A stretch of DNA of 52,789 nt from Candidatus Bacteroides intestinipullorum (lineage in GTDB: Bacteria > Bacteroidota > Bacteroidia > Bacteroidales > Bacteroidaceae). Location of the stretch: the NCBI GenBank assembly GCA_018883785.1, contig JAHLFO010000118.1:1-52789 (forward strand), read 5' to 3'. The notes below the pieces were generated by a model. It worked only from the letters and a program-made list of their open reading frames with translations, was not told where the DNA came from and made no database searches. A program made the translations under genes and the position numbers. Position 1 is the first letter of the stretch. The number at the start of each line of letters is the position of its first letter. Below are positions 44,587-52,789 of the stretch, piece after piece.

Positions 44587-45653
44587 CGTTTCAGAGCCTC
44601 CGTCTCCACCATCATGCCGGCGCGCAGCAGCTTCATGTCCTCGGGCGACACCCCGTCGAAGTCAATGCGCACAGGGATGCGCTGCTGCACCTTGACGAAG
44701 TTGCCCGCCGAGTTGTCCGTGGGCACGAGCGAATACTTGGATCCCGTGGCCTCGGAGATGGCGGTGACATGCCCGCGGAACACGCGCCCCGGCACGCCGT
44801 CCACCTTGATGCGCACCTCCTGGCCGATGTAGATGTTGGCAATCTGCGTCTCGCGGTAGTTGGCCGTCACCCACTTGTCCGTCTGGCGCACCAGGTAGGA
44901 CAGGGTCTGCCCGGCAGCGACGTACTGTCCGGTCTCCAGCGTGCGCCGGCCCATGTAGCCGTCGTAGGGCGCGGTGACGACGGTGTACGACAGGTTGAGG
45001 TCGGCCAGGTCCAGCGCGGCCTGTGCGCGGAGTATGGCGGCCTGTGCGTTGACCTGCCGCTTGGAGGTCTCGGTGTATTGTGCTTCGGCGCTGTCCTTTT
45101 GTCGCAACAGGGCCTCGTAGCGGGCTTGGGCGGCTTCGTAGGTGGCCTTGGCCTGTTCGTACTGCTGCTGGGGGACGGACTCTTCTTGCAGCAGTCGCTC
45201 GTAACGGTAGAAGTCCTGCTCCGCCTGCCACAGGCGCGCCTTGGCCTCGGCGATGTTGGCCTCTTGCTCTGCCACGCGGATTTGGGACGATTCGATGCCG
45301 CTGTGCAGCACGTCCTTCGAGCCTTGCGCGTCCAGCAGGGCGGCACGTGCCTCCTTCTGCCGGATGCGGTATTCGCGGTCGTCCAATACGACGAGGGTGT
45401 CGCCCTGGTGGACGAACTGGTGCTCCTTGAAGCGTATCTCGCGGACATATCCCGCCACGCGGACATTGACGGGCGAGATGTACTGGTCGATGAAGGCGTC
45501 GTTCGTGATTTCGTAGCTGACGTAGCGCCAGAAGTAGTTGACCGTCCACAGCAGTCCCGAGCCGGCGATGAGCAGGCAGACGGTGTTGAGGATGATGTTG
45601 CGCCGTTTGCGTTTCTTCAGGCGGCGGTAGCGCATTTCGAGGGAAGATTCCAT
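44583..45653 (-). CDS. HlyD/EmrA-family periplasmic adaptor
   Basis: A 356-residue adaptor with one N-terminal transmembrane helix (about residues 19-38), a lipoyl half (VRVAGYVREIRFKEHQFVHQGDTLVVLD region), a long coiled-coil hairpin of Ala/Glu/Gln/Arg-rich heptads (about 85-200), the second lipoyl half (VTAPYDGYMGRRTLETGQYV region) and a beta-barrel domain. It bridges the MFS pump and the TolC-like channel. It overlaps the pump gene by 4 bp and follows the channel gene by 23 bp. Confidence 0.93.
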   Translation of the reverse strand: MESSLEMRYRRLKKRKRRNIILNTVCLLIAGSGLLWTVNYFWRYVSYEITNDAFIDQYISPVNVRVAGYVREIRFKEHQFVHQGDTLVVLDDREYRIRQKEARAALLDAQGSKDVLHSGIESSQIRVAEQEANIAEAKARLWQAEQDFYRYERLLQEESVPQQQYEQAKATYEAAQARYEALLRQKDSAEAQYTETSKRQVNAQAAILRAQAALDLADLNLSYTVVTAPYDGYMGRRTLETGQYVAAGQTLSYLVRQTDKWVTANYRETQIANIYIGQEVRIKVDGVPGRVFRGHVTAISEATGSKYSLVPTDNSAGNFVKVQQRIPVRIDFDGVSPEDMKLLRAGMMVETEALKR

Positions 45654-45662
45654 ATATAGCGA

Positions 45663-45683
45663 TTAGGGGTTAGTGGTTACAGC
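45663..45683. repeat. Heptad repeat at the end of the TolC-like gene
   Basis: TTAGGGG, TTAGTGG, TTACAGC in direct succession; the third holds the minus-strand stop codon at 45677-45679. Confidence 0.45.
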
Positions 45684-47005
45684 CTTCCTGCCGCCCGTTG
45701 CAGTTCATAGTAGGTGCGTATCACTTGGGTGCGGGCGGTGGTCAGTTGCAGTTCGGCGTTCAGGCGCAGGTTGTCCGCGTCCAGCAGGTCGGTGAGGATG
45801 GCCAGTTGGTTGAGGTAGCGGTTGCGCATGATGCGGTAGTTCTCTTCGGCCTGGCGGACGGACAGCTTGAGTGCCTCCACGCGCTCCACGGCTTCGCGGT
45901 GGTGCAGGTAGGCGCTATGTACGGTGAGGCGGATCTCTTGTTGCTTCTGTGCCTCGGCGTTGCGGCGCAGGTCTACGGCCCGGCGTGCGGCGTTCAGCCG
46001 GTTCTTCGTGCGGTAGAGGGACGAGAGGGGGTAGGACAGGGAGAGGCCGATGTTCCACGTGTTGTTGTACAGGTCGTCCATGGTGCGCGACAGGGGGCGT
46101 GCCAGCGTGTTCGATGCGTAGAGCGAGAGGCGCGGCAGCCGTTCGGCACGGGTCAGGCGGATGTCGTTCTGCGCCAGGCGGGTCTGCTGCTGTAGCAAGA
46201 GCATGGCAGGGTCGGCCGTGTAAGCTTGGGCGATGTAGTCCTCGCAGGCGTCCAGCGTGTAGGTGCGATACAGCAAGGTGGTATCCGGGCGTAGCAGCAG
46301 GTTCTCGTCCAGTCCCAGGAGGATGTCCAGTTGGCGGGAGACGAGGCTGATGTCGTTCTCCGTCTGCTGCAGGGCCAGGCGGTTGTCGGTCAGCTGCATT
46401 TCGCTGCGTAGCACGTCGTTGTTGGTGATGAGGCCCTCGCGCTTCATGCGGCGGATGTCCACCAATCGGCGTTCGGACTCGTCGATGTTGCGGCGCAGCA
46501 CGAGGTGTTGCTTGTAGAGGCTGAACAGTTCCAGGTAGTGGTCCAGCAGGGTGAGCTTGATGTCGGCGCGGTCCGTGGCGGTCTGCAAGGCGGCGATGCG
46601 GCGTTGCAGGTCTGCCCGGCGGACGGCATATTTCAGGCGTCCGCCTTCGTAGAGCGGTTGGGTGAAGTCCACGGCGTAGTTCTGTGACCAATGTGGCGAC
46701 TTGGGGCGGGTGGCGTCCGACAGTCCGTGCTGCCACACGACGGGTTGTCCGACGAAAGCTCCCCGCAGCCCCACTTCGATGTCGGGCAGAAGGTTGCGCC
46801 GGGCGGTCTGTGCCTCTTCGCGAGCGATGCTTTCTTGCAGGCGGTCGGCCTCGATGGGCAGGCTGTGCTTCATGCCGCGCTCGAAGAGCTGTTCGATGCT
46901 GAGGTCCAAGGAGTCGGTCTGGGCCATGGCGGCCATAGGCAGGAAGCAGGCGAGGAGGCAAAGTAATCCAAAGGATGGGATGTGGTGTCTGGTAGCCTTT
47001 CTCAT
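45677..47005 (-). CDS. TolC-like outer-membrane efflux channel
   Basis: A 442-residue outer membrane factor. A signal peptide (cleaved after MAAMAQ, about residue 28) is followed by two repeats of long coiled-coil helices typical of TolC/OprM (LSIEQLFERGMKHSLPIEADRL region; then LPRLSLYASNTLARPLSRTMDD region). It provides the outer-membrane exit of the efflux system. The start at 47005 is chosen because it gives the signal peptide and lies 22 bp after a -7 box; the longer frame runs into the divergent promoter and comF region. No regulator gene adjoins the operon. Confidence 0.9.
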   Translation of the reverse strand: MRKATRHHIPSFGLLCLLACFLPMAAMAQTDSLDLSIEQLFERGMKHSLPIEADRLQESIAREEAQTARRNLLPDIEVGLRGAFVGQPVVWQHGLSDATRPKSPHWSQNYAVDFTQPLYEGGRLKYAVRRADLQRRIAALQTATDRADIKLTLLDHYLELFSLYKQHLVLRRNIDESERRLVDIRRMKREGLITNNDVLRSEMQLTDNRLALQQTENDISLVSRQLDILLGLDENLLLRPDTTLLYRTYTLDACEDYIAQAYTADPAMLLLQQQTRLAQNDIRLTRAERLPRLSLYASNTLARPLSRTMDDLYNNTWNIGLSLSYPLSSLYRTKNRLNAARRAVDLRRNAEAQKQQEIRLTVHSAYLHHREAVERVEALKLSVRQAEENYRIMRNRYLNQLAILTDLLDADNLRLNAELQLTTARTQVIRTYYELQRAAGRL

Positions 47006-47027
47006 GTGAATATCCTGAATCTGGCTG

Positions 47028-47058
47028 CAAAGGTACACTTTTTCGGCGAAACAGGCAA
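47028..47058 (-). promoter_or_regulatory. Promoter of the efflux operon
   Basis: Minus strand: -7 TACCTTTG (47028-47035, full match) with TTG (47056-47058) 20 bp upstream. Confidence 0.7.
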
Positions 47059-47062
47059 GGGC

Positions 47063-47093
47063 TTGGACGGTTTGGGCAGATTGCCTATCTTTG
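47063..47093 (+). promoter_or_regulatory. Promoter of comF
   Basis: TTG at 47063-47065, 20-bp spacer, -7 TATCTTTG at 47086-47093 (full match). It stands back to back with the efflux promoter, the two -33 elements being 4 bp apart. Confidence 0.7.
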
Positions 47094-47119
47094 TGCAGAA
47101 CATTTTTGCTTGTTGTATC

Positions 47120-47827
47120 ATGTGGAAAACTTGTAAACTCTGGTTCTTCTCCCTTTTCCGTCTGTTCGTTCCTCGGCACTGCGCCGTGTGCGGTGCCGCT
47201 TTGGACGATGGGGAAGACGTGCTGTGCCTGAAGTGCGACATCGGCCTCCCCCGGACGAATTACCACTTGCAGGTGGGCAATCCCGTAGAGCGCCGTTTGT
47301 GGGGACACTTCCCGTTAGGGCGTGCCACGTCTTACTTCCATTACCAGAAGGGCGGGGGATATCGGCGCATCCTGCACCAGCTGAAGTATGCGGGCCGCAA
47401 GGATTATGCCCGCGCCATGGGGCGGCTGATGGCAGCAGACTTGGTCAGGTCGGGTTTCTTCGAGGGGGTGGATGTGTTGCTGCCCGTGCCCTTGCATCCC
47501 GACAAACAGCGGCGCAGGGGGTATAACCAGAGTGAGTGCATCGCGCAAGGCGTGTCGGACGTGACGGGCATACCGCTGTCTGTGGGGAACGTGGTCCGCC
47601 GACAGTTCACAGAGACGCAGACCCGGAAGTCCGCCGGACAACGCTGGCTCAATGTGGAGGGCGTGTTTGCAGCCACGGATCCCGCAGCCTTCGTCGGACG
47701 CCACGTGCTGCTGGTAGACGATGTGCTGACCACGGGAGCTACCCTCACAGCCTGTGCCGACGCGTTGCAAGGAGTGGAGGGCGTGTGTTTCAGCGTGTTG
47801 ACGCTGGCAGTAGCTGAGGGCTCATGA
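47120..47827 (+). CDS. comF: ComF-family phosphoribosyltransferase-like protein
   Basis: A 235-residue cytoplasmic protein. N-terminal zinc-finger-like cysteines at 21, 24, 36 and 39 (CAVC and CLKC), then a type I phosphoribosyltransferase fold with the PRPP loop LLVDDVLTTGATLTAC and the KQRRRGYNQSE motif of the ComF/GntX family. ComF helps take up transforming DNA in competent bacteria; in Bacteroidetes its role is not established. The start at 47120 follows the promoter. Confidence 0.9.
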   Translation: MWKTCKLWFFSLFRLFVPRHCAVCGAALDDGEDVLCLKCDIGLPRTNYHLQVGNPVERRLWGHFPLGRATSYFHYQKGGGYRRILHQLKYAGRKDYARAMGRLMAADLVRSGFFEGVDVLLPVPLHPDKQRRRGYNQSECIAQGVSDVTGIPLSVGNVVRRQFTETQTRKSAGQRWLNVEGVFAATDPAAFVGRHVLLVDDVLTTGATLTACADALQGVEGVCFSVLTLAVAEGS

Positions 47828-47832
47828 AAAAT

Positions 47833-47864
47833 GAAGGTGTGCCTAATCGTTTAGACACACCTTC
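47833..47864. terminator. Hairpin between convergent comF and the beta-helix lipoprotein gene
   Basis: GAAGGTGTG (47833-47841) pairs with CACACCTTC (47856-47864) and an inner CTAA/TTAG extends the stem, leaving a four-base loop and one mismatch. No clear T-run, but the place suggests a shared terminator. Confidence 0.65.
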
Positions 47865-47908
47865 CAGACCTTAATCTGAGGTTCTGCTCTGCGCTGTTGC
47901 CGCAAGGC

Positions 47909-49339
47909 TTATTCGCCGAAAGCACCATATTGGGCTTGGGGAGCGGGCGATGTATACGTCTGCCCGTTGACGCTCAGTCCGCCGGCAAAGATGGGGGCAA
48001 ACTCGGAAGCCGAGAGGTCGCAGTTGCTGTTCAGCGCGGGCGATCCGGCCTGCAAGTGGAAGTCCCATGCCTCATCGTAGGTGTAGTTGGTCAGTGCTAC
48101 GCCGTTTACATCGTAATTCACGAACATCGGGTCACCCAAGTTGTCCTCGGTGGCCACGAAGCTGTTGGCATCTACCACGCCCGTGTTGTAGTCGTCGTCG
48201 TCGAAGTTATAGCCTTCCCAAGCATAGGCTACGCCGGATTCTTCTTCCCATACGATGTCGCTCCGCTGACTGCCGGAAGCGTAATAGTTGTAGTCGATTA
48301 CGGAGCTGTTGTCATAGCCTTCTTCCGGGTTGTTGGGGATGTCCCAACTGGGAGTCTTGGCGCGGAACTTGCAGTTGACCAGCAGGTTGTTGAAGACGTT
48401 GACCTTGGCATTCTTCTCCACATAGATGCAGCCGCCCTTTTCGCCGTCACGACGCCAGCCGGCGTTGATGATGGTATTGTTGTAGGCTTGGATCAGTGCC
48501 TGTCCGCGGTCGCCACCTTGGCCGGAGCTGGAGAGTTTCAGGCCGTTGGTGTTGGGGCTGTACATGAGGTTGCCTGCCACGTCCACCTTGCAGCCGGCCT
48601 TCACGTTCACGGCTTCGGCGCCGTCATATCCGTTGCCGGCAAAGATGTTGTTGGCAATGATGGCCTCGCCGCCCATCAGGTAGATGCCGTCGGACCAGCC
48701 ATAGCGCAGGACGGAGTTGGTGATGACGTATTTGCCGTTGATGTTGTTGGTCGTGATTTGCGGGTAAGCATCGTCTCCGGCCGTATAAGCTTCCGTGATG
48801 GCGGCGGGAGAGTCCTCGATGACTTGTCCGCCCGTGTATTCGATGATCGTGTGGTCGATGACCATCTCGGCGCAGGTCGTAGTGGCCATGATGCCGCCCC
48901 AGTAACCGGCCAAAGCTTCTTCGGCAGCAGGACGCTCAGCCTCGGGGATGGTGAAGCGGATGGGAGCCTCAGCTGTGCCTTCGCAGTAGAGGTTGCCGTC
49001 TACGGTGAATTCAATGGGGGTGCCGTTGATGCCCACACCGGCAGGGTTGGCGATGATTTGCACGCCCGGCTCGATGGTCAGGGACTTGCCTTCGGGCACG
49101 GTGTAGTGCGTATTCAGTTCAACCGTCGCATTGGCTGGCCAAGTCAGGTTGTCCGTGTCGGCCCACAGGCTGGGATCGCTCCAATCGGTAGTCGTCTCGT
49201 CGTCTTTATCGTCGTCCTCACCTTCTTGTTCCTGGTCGTCGTCGGGGACGCGAACGGGTTCATCGTCATCGCTGCAGGCAGCGAAGAAAGACAGGGTCAG
49301 CGCGGCTGTCCCCATCAGCAGATACTTTCTGAAGTTCAT
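47909..49339 (-). CDS. Surface lipoprotein with right-handed beta-helix
   Basis: A 476-residue lipoprotein. Lipobox FFAAC with Cys22, followed directly by SDDDE, the acidic pattern that sends Bacteroidetes lipoproteins to the cell surface. A very acidic linker (about residues 25-50) leads to repeated short strands (VELNTHYTVPEGKSLTIEPGVQI start, then repeated units with NN, NT and G turns such as NNIFAGNGYDG and NNTIINAG) of a right-handed parallel beta-helix like that in pectate lyase-type folds. I see no certain catalytic residues. It lies 53 bp after a TonB receptor gene in one operon, so it is probably the surface partner of that receptor. The ligand is unknown. Confidence 0.82.
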   Translation of the reverse strand: MNFRKYLLMGTAALTLSFFAACSDDDEPVRVPDDDQEQEGEDDDKDDETTTDWSDPSLWADTDNLTWPANATVELNTHYTVPEGKSLTIEPGVQIIANPAGVGINGTPIEFTVDGNLYCEGTAEAPIRFTIPEAERPAAEEALAGYWGGIMATTTCAEMVIDHTIIEYTGGQVIEDSPAAITEAYTAGDDAYPQITTNNINGKYVITNSVLRYGWSDGIYLMGGEAIIANNIFAGNGYDGAEAVNVKAGCKVDVAGNLMYSPNTNGLKLSSSGQGGDRGQALIQAYNNTIINAGWRRDGEKGGCIYVEKNAKVNVFNNLLVNCKFRAKTPSWDIPNNPEEGYDNSSVIDYNYYASGSQRSDIVWEEESGVAYAWEGYNFDDDDYNTGVVDANSFVATEDNLGDPMFVNYDVNGVALTNYTYDEAWDFHLQAGSPALNSNCDLSASEFAPIFAGGLSVNGQTYTSPAPQAQYGAFGE

Positions 49340-49392
49340 AATGTAATGAATTAGTTAATAATAAGTAGTCTTTTTCTATACAAGTTCTCAGT

Positions 49393-52044
49393 TCATAGCT
49401 TATACCTCACGCCGATCATGAAGGATTGTCCGTGCCACTCGCGGCGCTCGATGACATTGCCGTCGGTACGTTCGGAGTTGACGGCATCGGTCTGCGGGCC
49501 TTTCTGGATGAAGCGCAGCAACGGAGTGTCCAGCAGGTTGCTTGCCTTGGCAAAGAGGCTGAAACCTTTCTTGAAGTTTTTCTCTACCGAGGCGTCCAGC
49601 TGGAAGTAACCCTTCTCCCAGATGTCGTTGTCCGCCCATTGCGAGATGTCGCTCAGGCGTTTGCCCGTATAGCTGCCGGCCAGCTGGCCTTCCCAGCCGT
49701 ACTTGGTGCTCTTGAAGAGGAGCGAGAGGTTGGCCACGTGGGCGGCTTGTCCGAACAGGGGGCGCGACTGCATGGTCTGCCGGGTTTCGTTGCCGTCCAT
49801 GTATTGCTTGGTCGTGGTGATTTTGGAGTGGGTGTACGTGTAGTTGGCCTTGATGCCGAACCAGTTGAAGTACTTCAGGATGTCCACCTCCACGCCCAGA
49901 TTGTCGGCATTACCGAAGTTCATGGGACGGTACGTCAGGTTCTGGCCCAGCTGGACCAAGCCGTACTCGATGGGGTTTTTCAGTTTCTTGTAGAAGAGTC
50001 CCACCATGAACTGCTCCGACGAGCGGGGGAAGACCTCATAGCGCAGGTCGATGTTGTCGGCTACGGTGTGTTTCAGGTCCGGGTTACCGGCTTCGGGATA
50101 GTCCTCGTTGTTGATGTGGTAGGGCACGATTTCGAAGAAGCTGGGCCGGTTGATGGCGCGGGCATACGAGAAGCGCAGGTTGGCGTTTCGGTGCACGTTG
50201 AACTTGGCGTGGAAGCTGGGCAGGACGTCCGTGTATTTCTGGTTGCCTTCCTCGTTGGCGTCTCCCGTGGGATATTTCAGTTTGTAGCCTTGGTCTGTAT
50301 GCTCCACGCGCACGCCGGCGATGACTTCCCAGCGGTCCCACGTGTACTTCACCATGCCGTATCCGGCACCCACCTTCTCGGTAGCGTCGTAGTTCAGCGG
50401 GTTGCTCATCTCGCGGCTTTGCACGTCGAAGAGCAGTTGGTCGTAGTTGGTCCAATCTTCGCCCCACACTTGCGGGTGGGCACTGCCTGTGGCCGACTGG
50501 AAGAAGTAGCCGTTGTAGAAGCTGTCGCGCTTTTTGTCGCGGTACATGCCGCCCACCGAGAAGTCGAATGCCGATCCGTCGTCCAGGGCGAGCTTGTAGC
50601 TCAGGTCGGCATAGCCCGCGAGGTCGCGGTCGGAGTTGTGCTCCCAGCGGCGTTCGGCCGAGTTGGTGTTTTGCAGGTGGTTGCCTTGCAGGTAGATGTA
50701 GGCGTTGTCCGGCGTCTGGTTGTAGGCTTTGGAGGCCACGGCCGACCAGTTGAAGCGCAGGGCGTTGTCGTCCAGGAAGGCGTGTTCGCCCTTCAGGGTG
50801 GAGTTGATGATGTATTGGCGGTTCCACTTCATGCGCACGCTGCCTTCCTGCTCGTCGTGCATGTCGCGCACTTCGGCCTCGCGCATGTCCATGTAGCCGT
50901 TGTACCACGTCAGTTTGTGTTGCGGGTTGAAGTGGTAGTCCAGCTTGACGTGCGCGCCGATGCGCATCTGTTGGGCGGAGTAGTTGCGGTATTCGATGCC
51001 GTTGTGGGTCGTGCCTGGCTGGTAGTACATCCGGCTTTCCTTGCCTCGGTAGGTGTTGAGGAAGCTGCCGGCCACCATTACACCCAGGCGGTTGCCCATG
51101 AAGCGGTCGCCGTAGGACAGGCTGGCGGTGAGGTCGGGCAGGGGCTTCTTCCACTTCATGTGCAGGTTGTCCATGGTGAAGTCGTCCATGGTCACCCGTG
51201 TGTCTTCGGGGAAGCCCTTAGCTTCGTAGGGCGACTTGCGGTTGATGGCGCCGTAGTTGAACGACTGGAAGTCGCGTCCGAAGTACATGGCGTTGTAGCC
51301 CGTGGACAGGCTGGCCGTGAACTGCCGTTCGGTAGGCGCGTCCTTCATTACCAGGTTCACCGCGCCGCCTATGCCGTCCCCCTCCATGTTGGCGGTCAGC
51401 GACTTGGTCACCTCCAGGCGGTCCAGCATTTCCGAGGGGAAGATGTCCAGCGGGACAAAGCGGTTCTTGTTGTCCGGGCTGGGGATTTTCACGCCGTTCA
51501 CCAGCGTGTAGTTGTAGCGTTTGTCCATGCCGCGCAGGATGGCATATTGGCCTTCGCCGCTGCTGTTGCGTTCGACGGTGACGCCCGACATGCGCTGGAT
51601 GACGTTGGCCACGGTGATGTCCGGCGATAGCTCGATGCTCTTGGCGCTCATGACGTTCACCACGTTCATGGCCTTGCGTTCGAGGGCACGTGCGCCGGCT
51701 TCCGTGCGGCCGGGGTTGGTGGCGGTCACCGTGATGCCTTCCAGCAGGATGTCGTCGCTGACCAGGGGGATTTCCACCTCTTCGGTGTCATCCGTGACGG
51801 TCACTTCATATTTCTTATAACCGATATAGGTGCAGACCAAGGTGTACTTGCCCAGTTGGGTGGATAACTTGAAACTGCCGTCCATCCCGGAAACGGCTCC
51901 ATGTGCAGGCGCTTCTTTGATCACGATGGATGCGCCGATGATTTCTTCGCCCGTGCGGGCATCTTTGATTTTTCCCTTAATGTCTCTTGCTGTGGCGTTG
52001 GCGGTCAGTAGGAGCAATAGGCTGATAACGAAACAGACCCTCAT
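49393..52044 (-). CDS. TonB-dependent receptor (not SusC type)
   Basis: An 883-residue outer-membrane receptor: signal peptide (to about residue 19), a carboxypeptidase-regulatory-like domain (DIKGKIKDARTGEEIIGASI region, residues 20-100), a plug with SPDITVANVIQRMSGVTVERN (shortened) and GGAVNLVMKDAP, and a barrel that ends MIGVRYKL. The plug resembles the TonB receptors that stand without a SusD partner. With the beta-helix surface lipoprotein it forms a two-gene uptake unit whose ligand cannot be inferred from the sequence. Confidence 0.93.
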   Translation of the reverse strand: MRVCFVISLLLLLTANATARDIKGKIKDARTGEEIIGASIVIKEAPAHGAVSGMDGSFKLSTQLGKYTLVCTYIGYKKYEVTVTDDTEEVEIPLVSDDILLEGITVTATNPGRTEAGARALERKAMNVVNVMSAKSIELSPDITVANVIQRMSGVTVERNSSGEGQYAILRGMDKRYNYTLVNGVKIPSPDNKNRFVPLDIFPSEMLDRLEVTKSLTANMEGDGIGGAVNLVMKDAPTERQFTASLSTGYNAMYFGRDFQSFNYGAINRKSPYEAKGFPEDTRVTMDDFTMDNLHMKWKKPLPDLTASLSYGDRFMGNRLGVMVAGSFLNTYRGKESRMYYQPGTTHNGIEYRNYSAQQMRIGAHVKLDYHFNPQHKLTWYNGYMDMREAEVRDMHDEQEGSVRMKWNRQYIINSTLKGEHAFLDDNALRFNWSAVASKAYNQTPDNAYIYLQGNHLQNTNSAERRWEHNSDRDLAGYADLSYKLALDDGSAFDFSVGGMYRDKKRDSFYNGYFFQSATGSAHPQVWGEDWTNYDQLLFDVQSREMSNPLNYDATEKVGAGYGMVKYTWDRWEVIAGVRVEHTDQGYKLKYPTGDANEEGNQKYTDVLPSFHAKFNVHRNANLRFSYARAINRPSFFEIVPYHINNEDYPEAGNPDLKHTVADNIDLRYEVFPRSSEQFMVGLFYKKLKNPIEYGLVQLGQNLTYRPMNFGNADNLGVEVDILKYFNWFGIKANYTYTHSKITTTKQYMDGNETRQTMQSRPLFGQAAHVANLSLLFKSTKYGWEGQLAGSYTGKRLSDISQWADNDIWEKGYFQLDASVEKNFKKGFSLFAKASNLLDTPLLRFIQKGPQTDAVNSERTDGNVIERREWHGQSFMIGVRYKL

Positions 52045-52075
52045 ATATAAAGTATTGCATTCTTGTTTTCGGGTG

Positions 52076-52083
52076 CAAAATTC
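52076..52083 (-). promoter_or_regulatory. Candidate -7 box of the TonB receptor operon
   Basis: Minus strand GAATTTTG, 7 of 8 matches to TAnnTTTG, 31 bp before the start. Confidence 0.35.
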
Positions 52084-52206
52084 TGAAGATGCTGTTTCAT
52101 CTGTATTGCGCGCTTGTTACAAATTCGTGAAGCGAATAACTTCCGTATTTTTATGCTCTATTCGGAGGGATTCAAGCCCTTCGGTCAGCTGGCTTTGCCC
52201 ACCTAT

Positions 52207-52294
52207 GGCTGCGTCTGTGCTTACCCGTGCTTGCGCCCCTGCTTACCCAAGCCTGCGCCCGTGCTTATCCATGCCTTCGCCTAAGCCCTGGTTC
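52207..52294. repeat. 22-bp intergenic repeat, type B, locus 3
   Basis: Three clear 22-bp units at 52207, 52229 and 52251 and a degenerate fourth at 52273. Each has GCYTGCG, then CYGTGCTTA or CCTGCTTA, then CC. They occupy the middle of the 367-bp gap between the TonB receptor gene and pyrF. Apart from a promoter candidate and the pyrF terminator I see nothing else in this gap. Confidence 0.75.
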
Positions 52295-52337
52295 ATACGG
52301 CCTTACGTTCGGAGCGGAAAAGCCGTAGAGATATACG

Positions 52338-52383
52338 AAAAAAGGAGGGGACGTGTCGTACTTCATTTTGACACGCCCCCTCC
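52338..52383 (-). terminator. Rho-independent terminator of pyrF
   Basis: GGAGGGGACGTGTC (52344-52357) pairs with GACACGCCCCCTCC (52370-52383) with one mismatch. A-run at 52338-52343 gives the T-run on the minus strand. Confidence 0.85.
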
Positions 52384-52411
52384 TCACAGTATATATCTAA
52401 GGAGTAAAAGT

Positions 52412-52789
52412 TCAAGCTATGCCTGCGGCTTTCAATTGTGCGGCCATCTGCTGCTGCACCTCTTGCGCGGCGTGGCGAGCGGCTTCGGCAAAGGTATGGT
52501 CATGGGCGGCATAGATGATGCCTCGGCTGGAGTTGACGATGAGGCCGCAATCTTGGGTCATGCCGTACTTGCAGACCTCTTCCAGCGAGCCGCCCTGCGC
52601 ACCCACGCCGGGGACGAGGAGGAAGTGGTTGGGCACAATCTTGCGGATGTCCTCGAAAGCGCGGCCTTGGGTGGCGCCTACGACGTACATCATGCGGTCG
52701 TCGCCGGCCCATTCCTGGCTCTTGCGCAACACCTTCTCGAAGAGGCGTTCGCCCTGCGCGTCCTCCGTCAGCTGGAAGTCGTGCGAGCC
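52412..52789 (-). CDS. pyrF: Orotidine 5'-phosphate decarboxylase, C-terminal part (cut by window edge)
   Basis: The last 125 codons of a gene entering from the right edge. [17 protein letters not shown] and [12 protein letters not shown] match the phosphate-binding end of the type 2 OMP decarboxylase (PyrF) barrel; upstream [19 protein letters not shown] is also typical. It makes UMP from OMP in pyrimidine synthesis. The reading frame stays open to the edge (from about 52789), so no start is visible; a GTG at 52732 is internal. Confidence 0.93.
   Translation of the reverse strand, partial: GSHDFQLTEDAQGERLFEKVLRKSQEWAGDDRMMYVVGATQGRAFEDIRKIVPNHFLLVPGVGAQGGSLEEVCKYGMTQDCGLIVNSSRGIIYAAHDHTFAEAARHAAQEVQQQMAAQLKAAGIA

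Noticed and set aside
42847..44832. Plus-strand frame of 661 codons
   Set aside because: It is antisense to the MFS and HlyD genes, begins inside the repeat array and has a His/Gln/Glu/Ala composition typical of a shadow of GC-rich coding DNA.
49426..51630. Plus-strand frame of 734 codons
   Set aside because: It is antisense to the TonB receptor gene. Its Val/His/Ala/Gly-rich composition without any motif marks it as a shadow.

Overview
The window is a stretch of Bacteroidales chromosome, most likely Bacteroidaceae. The evidence is a SusC/SusD pair inside a polysaccharide utilisation locus (PUL), a SusCD-independent TonB receptor, glycine-lipid synthesis genes, near absence of Shine-Dalgarno sites, and many promoters of the Bacteroidetes housekeeping type (-7 TAnnTTTG). 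Coding sequence is GC-rich and third-position biased, so the opposite strand carries many long spurious reading frames. I do not assign a genus.

Layout. (1) 1-3.5 kb: the 5' end of argS (minus), then a plus-strand run of an unknown lipoprotein, a PagL-like lipid A deacylase and recO, closed by a bidirectional terminator. (2) 3.5-19.9 kb: the division and cell wall (dcw) cluster, all minus: mraZ, rsmH, ftsL-like, ftsI, murE, mraY, murD, ftsW, murG, murC, ftsQ, ftsA, ftsZ, with a YqeY-family gene last. A MraZ-type operator lies before mraZ and a separate promoter before ftsA. (3) 20-38 kb: a beta-mannan-type PUL: an AraC regulator diverging from a sodium/solute symporter, GH130, a clan-A glycosidase lipoprotein, GH26 mannanase, SusC, SusD, GH30, a DUF5060-type glycosidase and two esterases, closed by a strong terminator. 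The SusCD pair would import oligosaccharides, GH26/GH30/clan-A enzymes would cut them, the esterases would remove acyl groups, and the symporter plus GH130 would take up and phosphorolyse or hydrolyse short mannosides in the cytoplasm. (4) 38.4-42.5 kb: a DUF3592-like membrane protein, an M48 metalloprotease, an ECF sigma factor, and glsA-glsB. (5) 42.5-47 kb: a 15-unit array of 23-bp repeats, then a tripartite efflux operon (TolC-HlyD-MFS) and comF divergent from it. (6) 47.9-52.8 kb: a TonB receptor with a beta-helix surface lipoprotein, then the 3' part of pyrF.

The most notable signals lie between genes. A 17-bp identical sequence sits exactly 58 bp upstream of the -7 box at two PUL promoters, which looks like the AraC regulon operator. 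Six intergenic sites carry degenerate 22-bp tandem units in two related flavours, some in inverted pairs. Fifteen 23-bp units built round a GTACATC core fill the gap after glsB. Heptad repeats of the TTAATGG type run into stop codons at several gene junctions. A 63-bp copy of part of mraZ (59/63 identical) sits in an unrelated intergenic region next to one of the 22-bp repeat sites. I did not find a defence system, prophage, IS element, CRISPR array, tRNA or rRNA.
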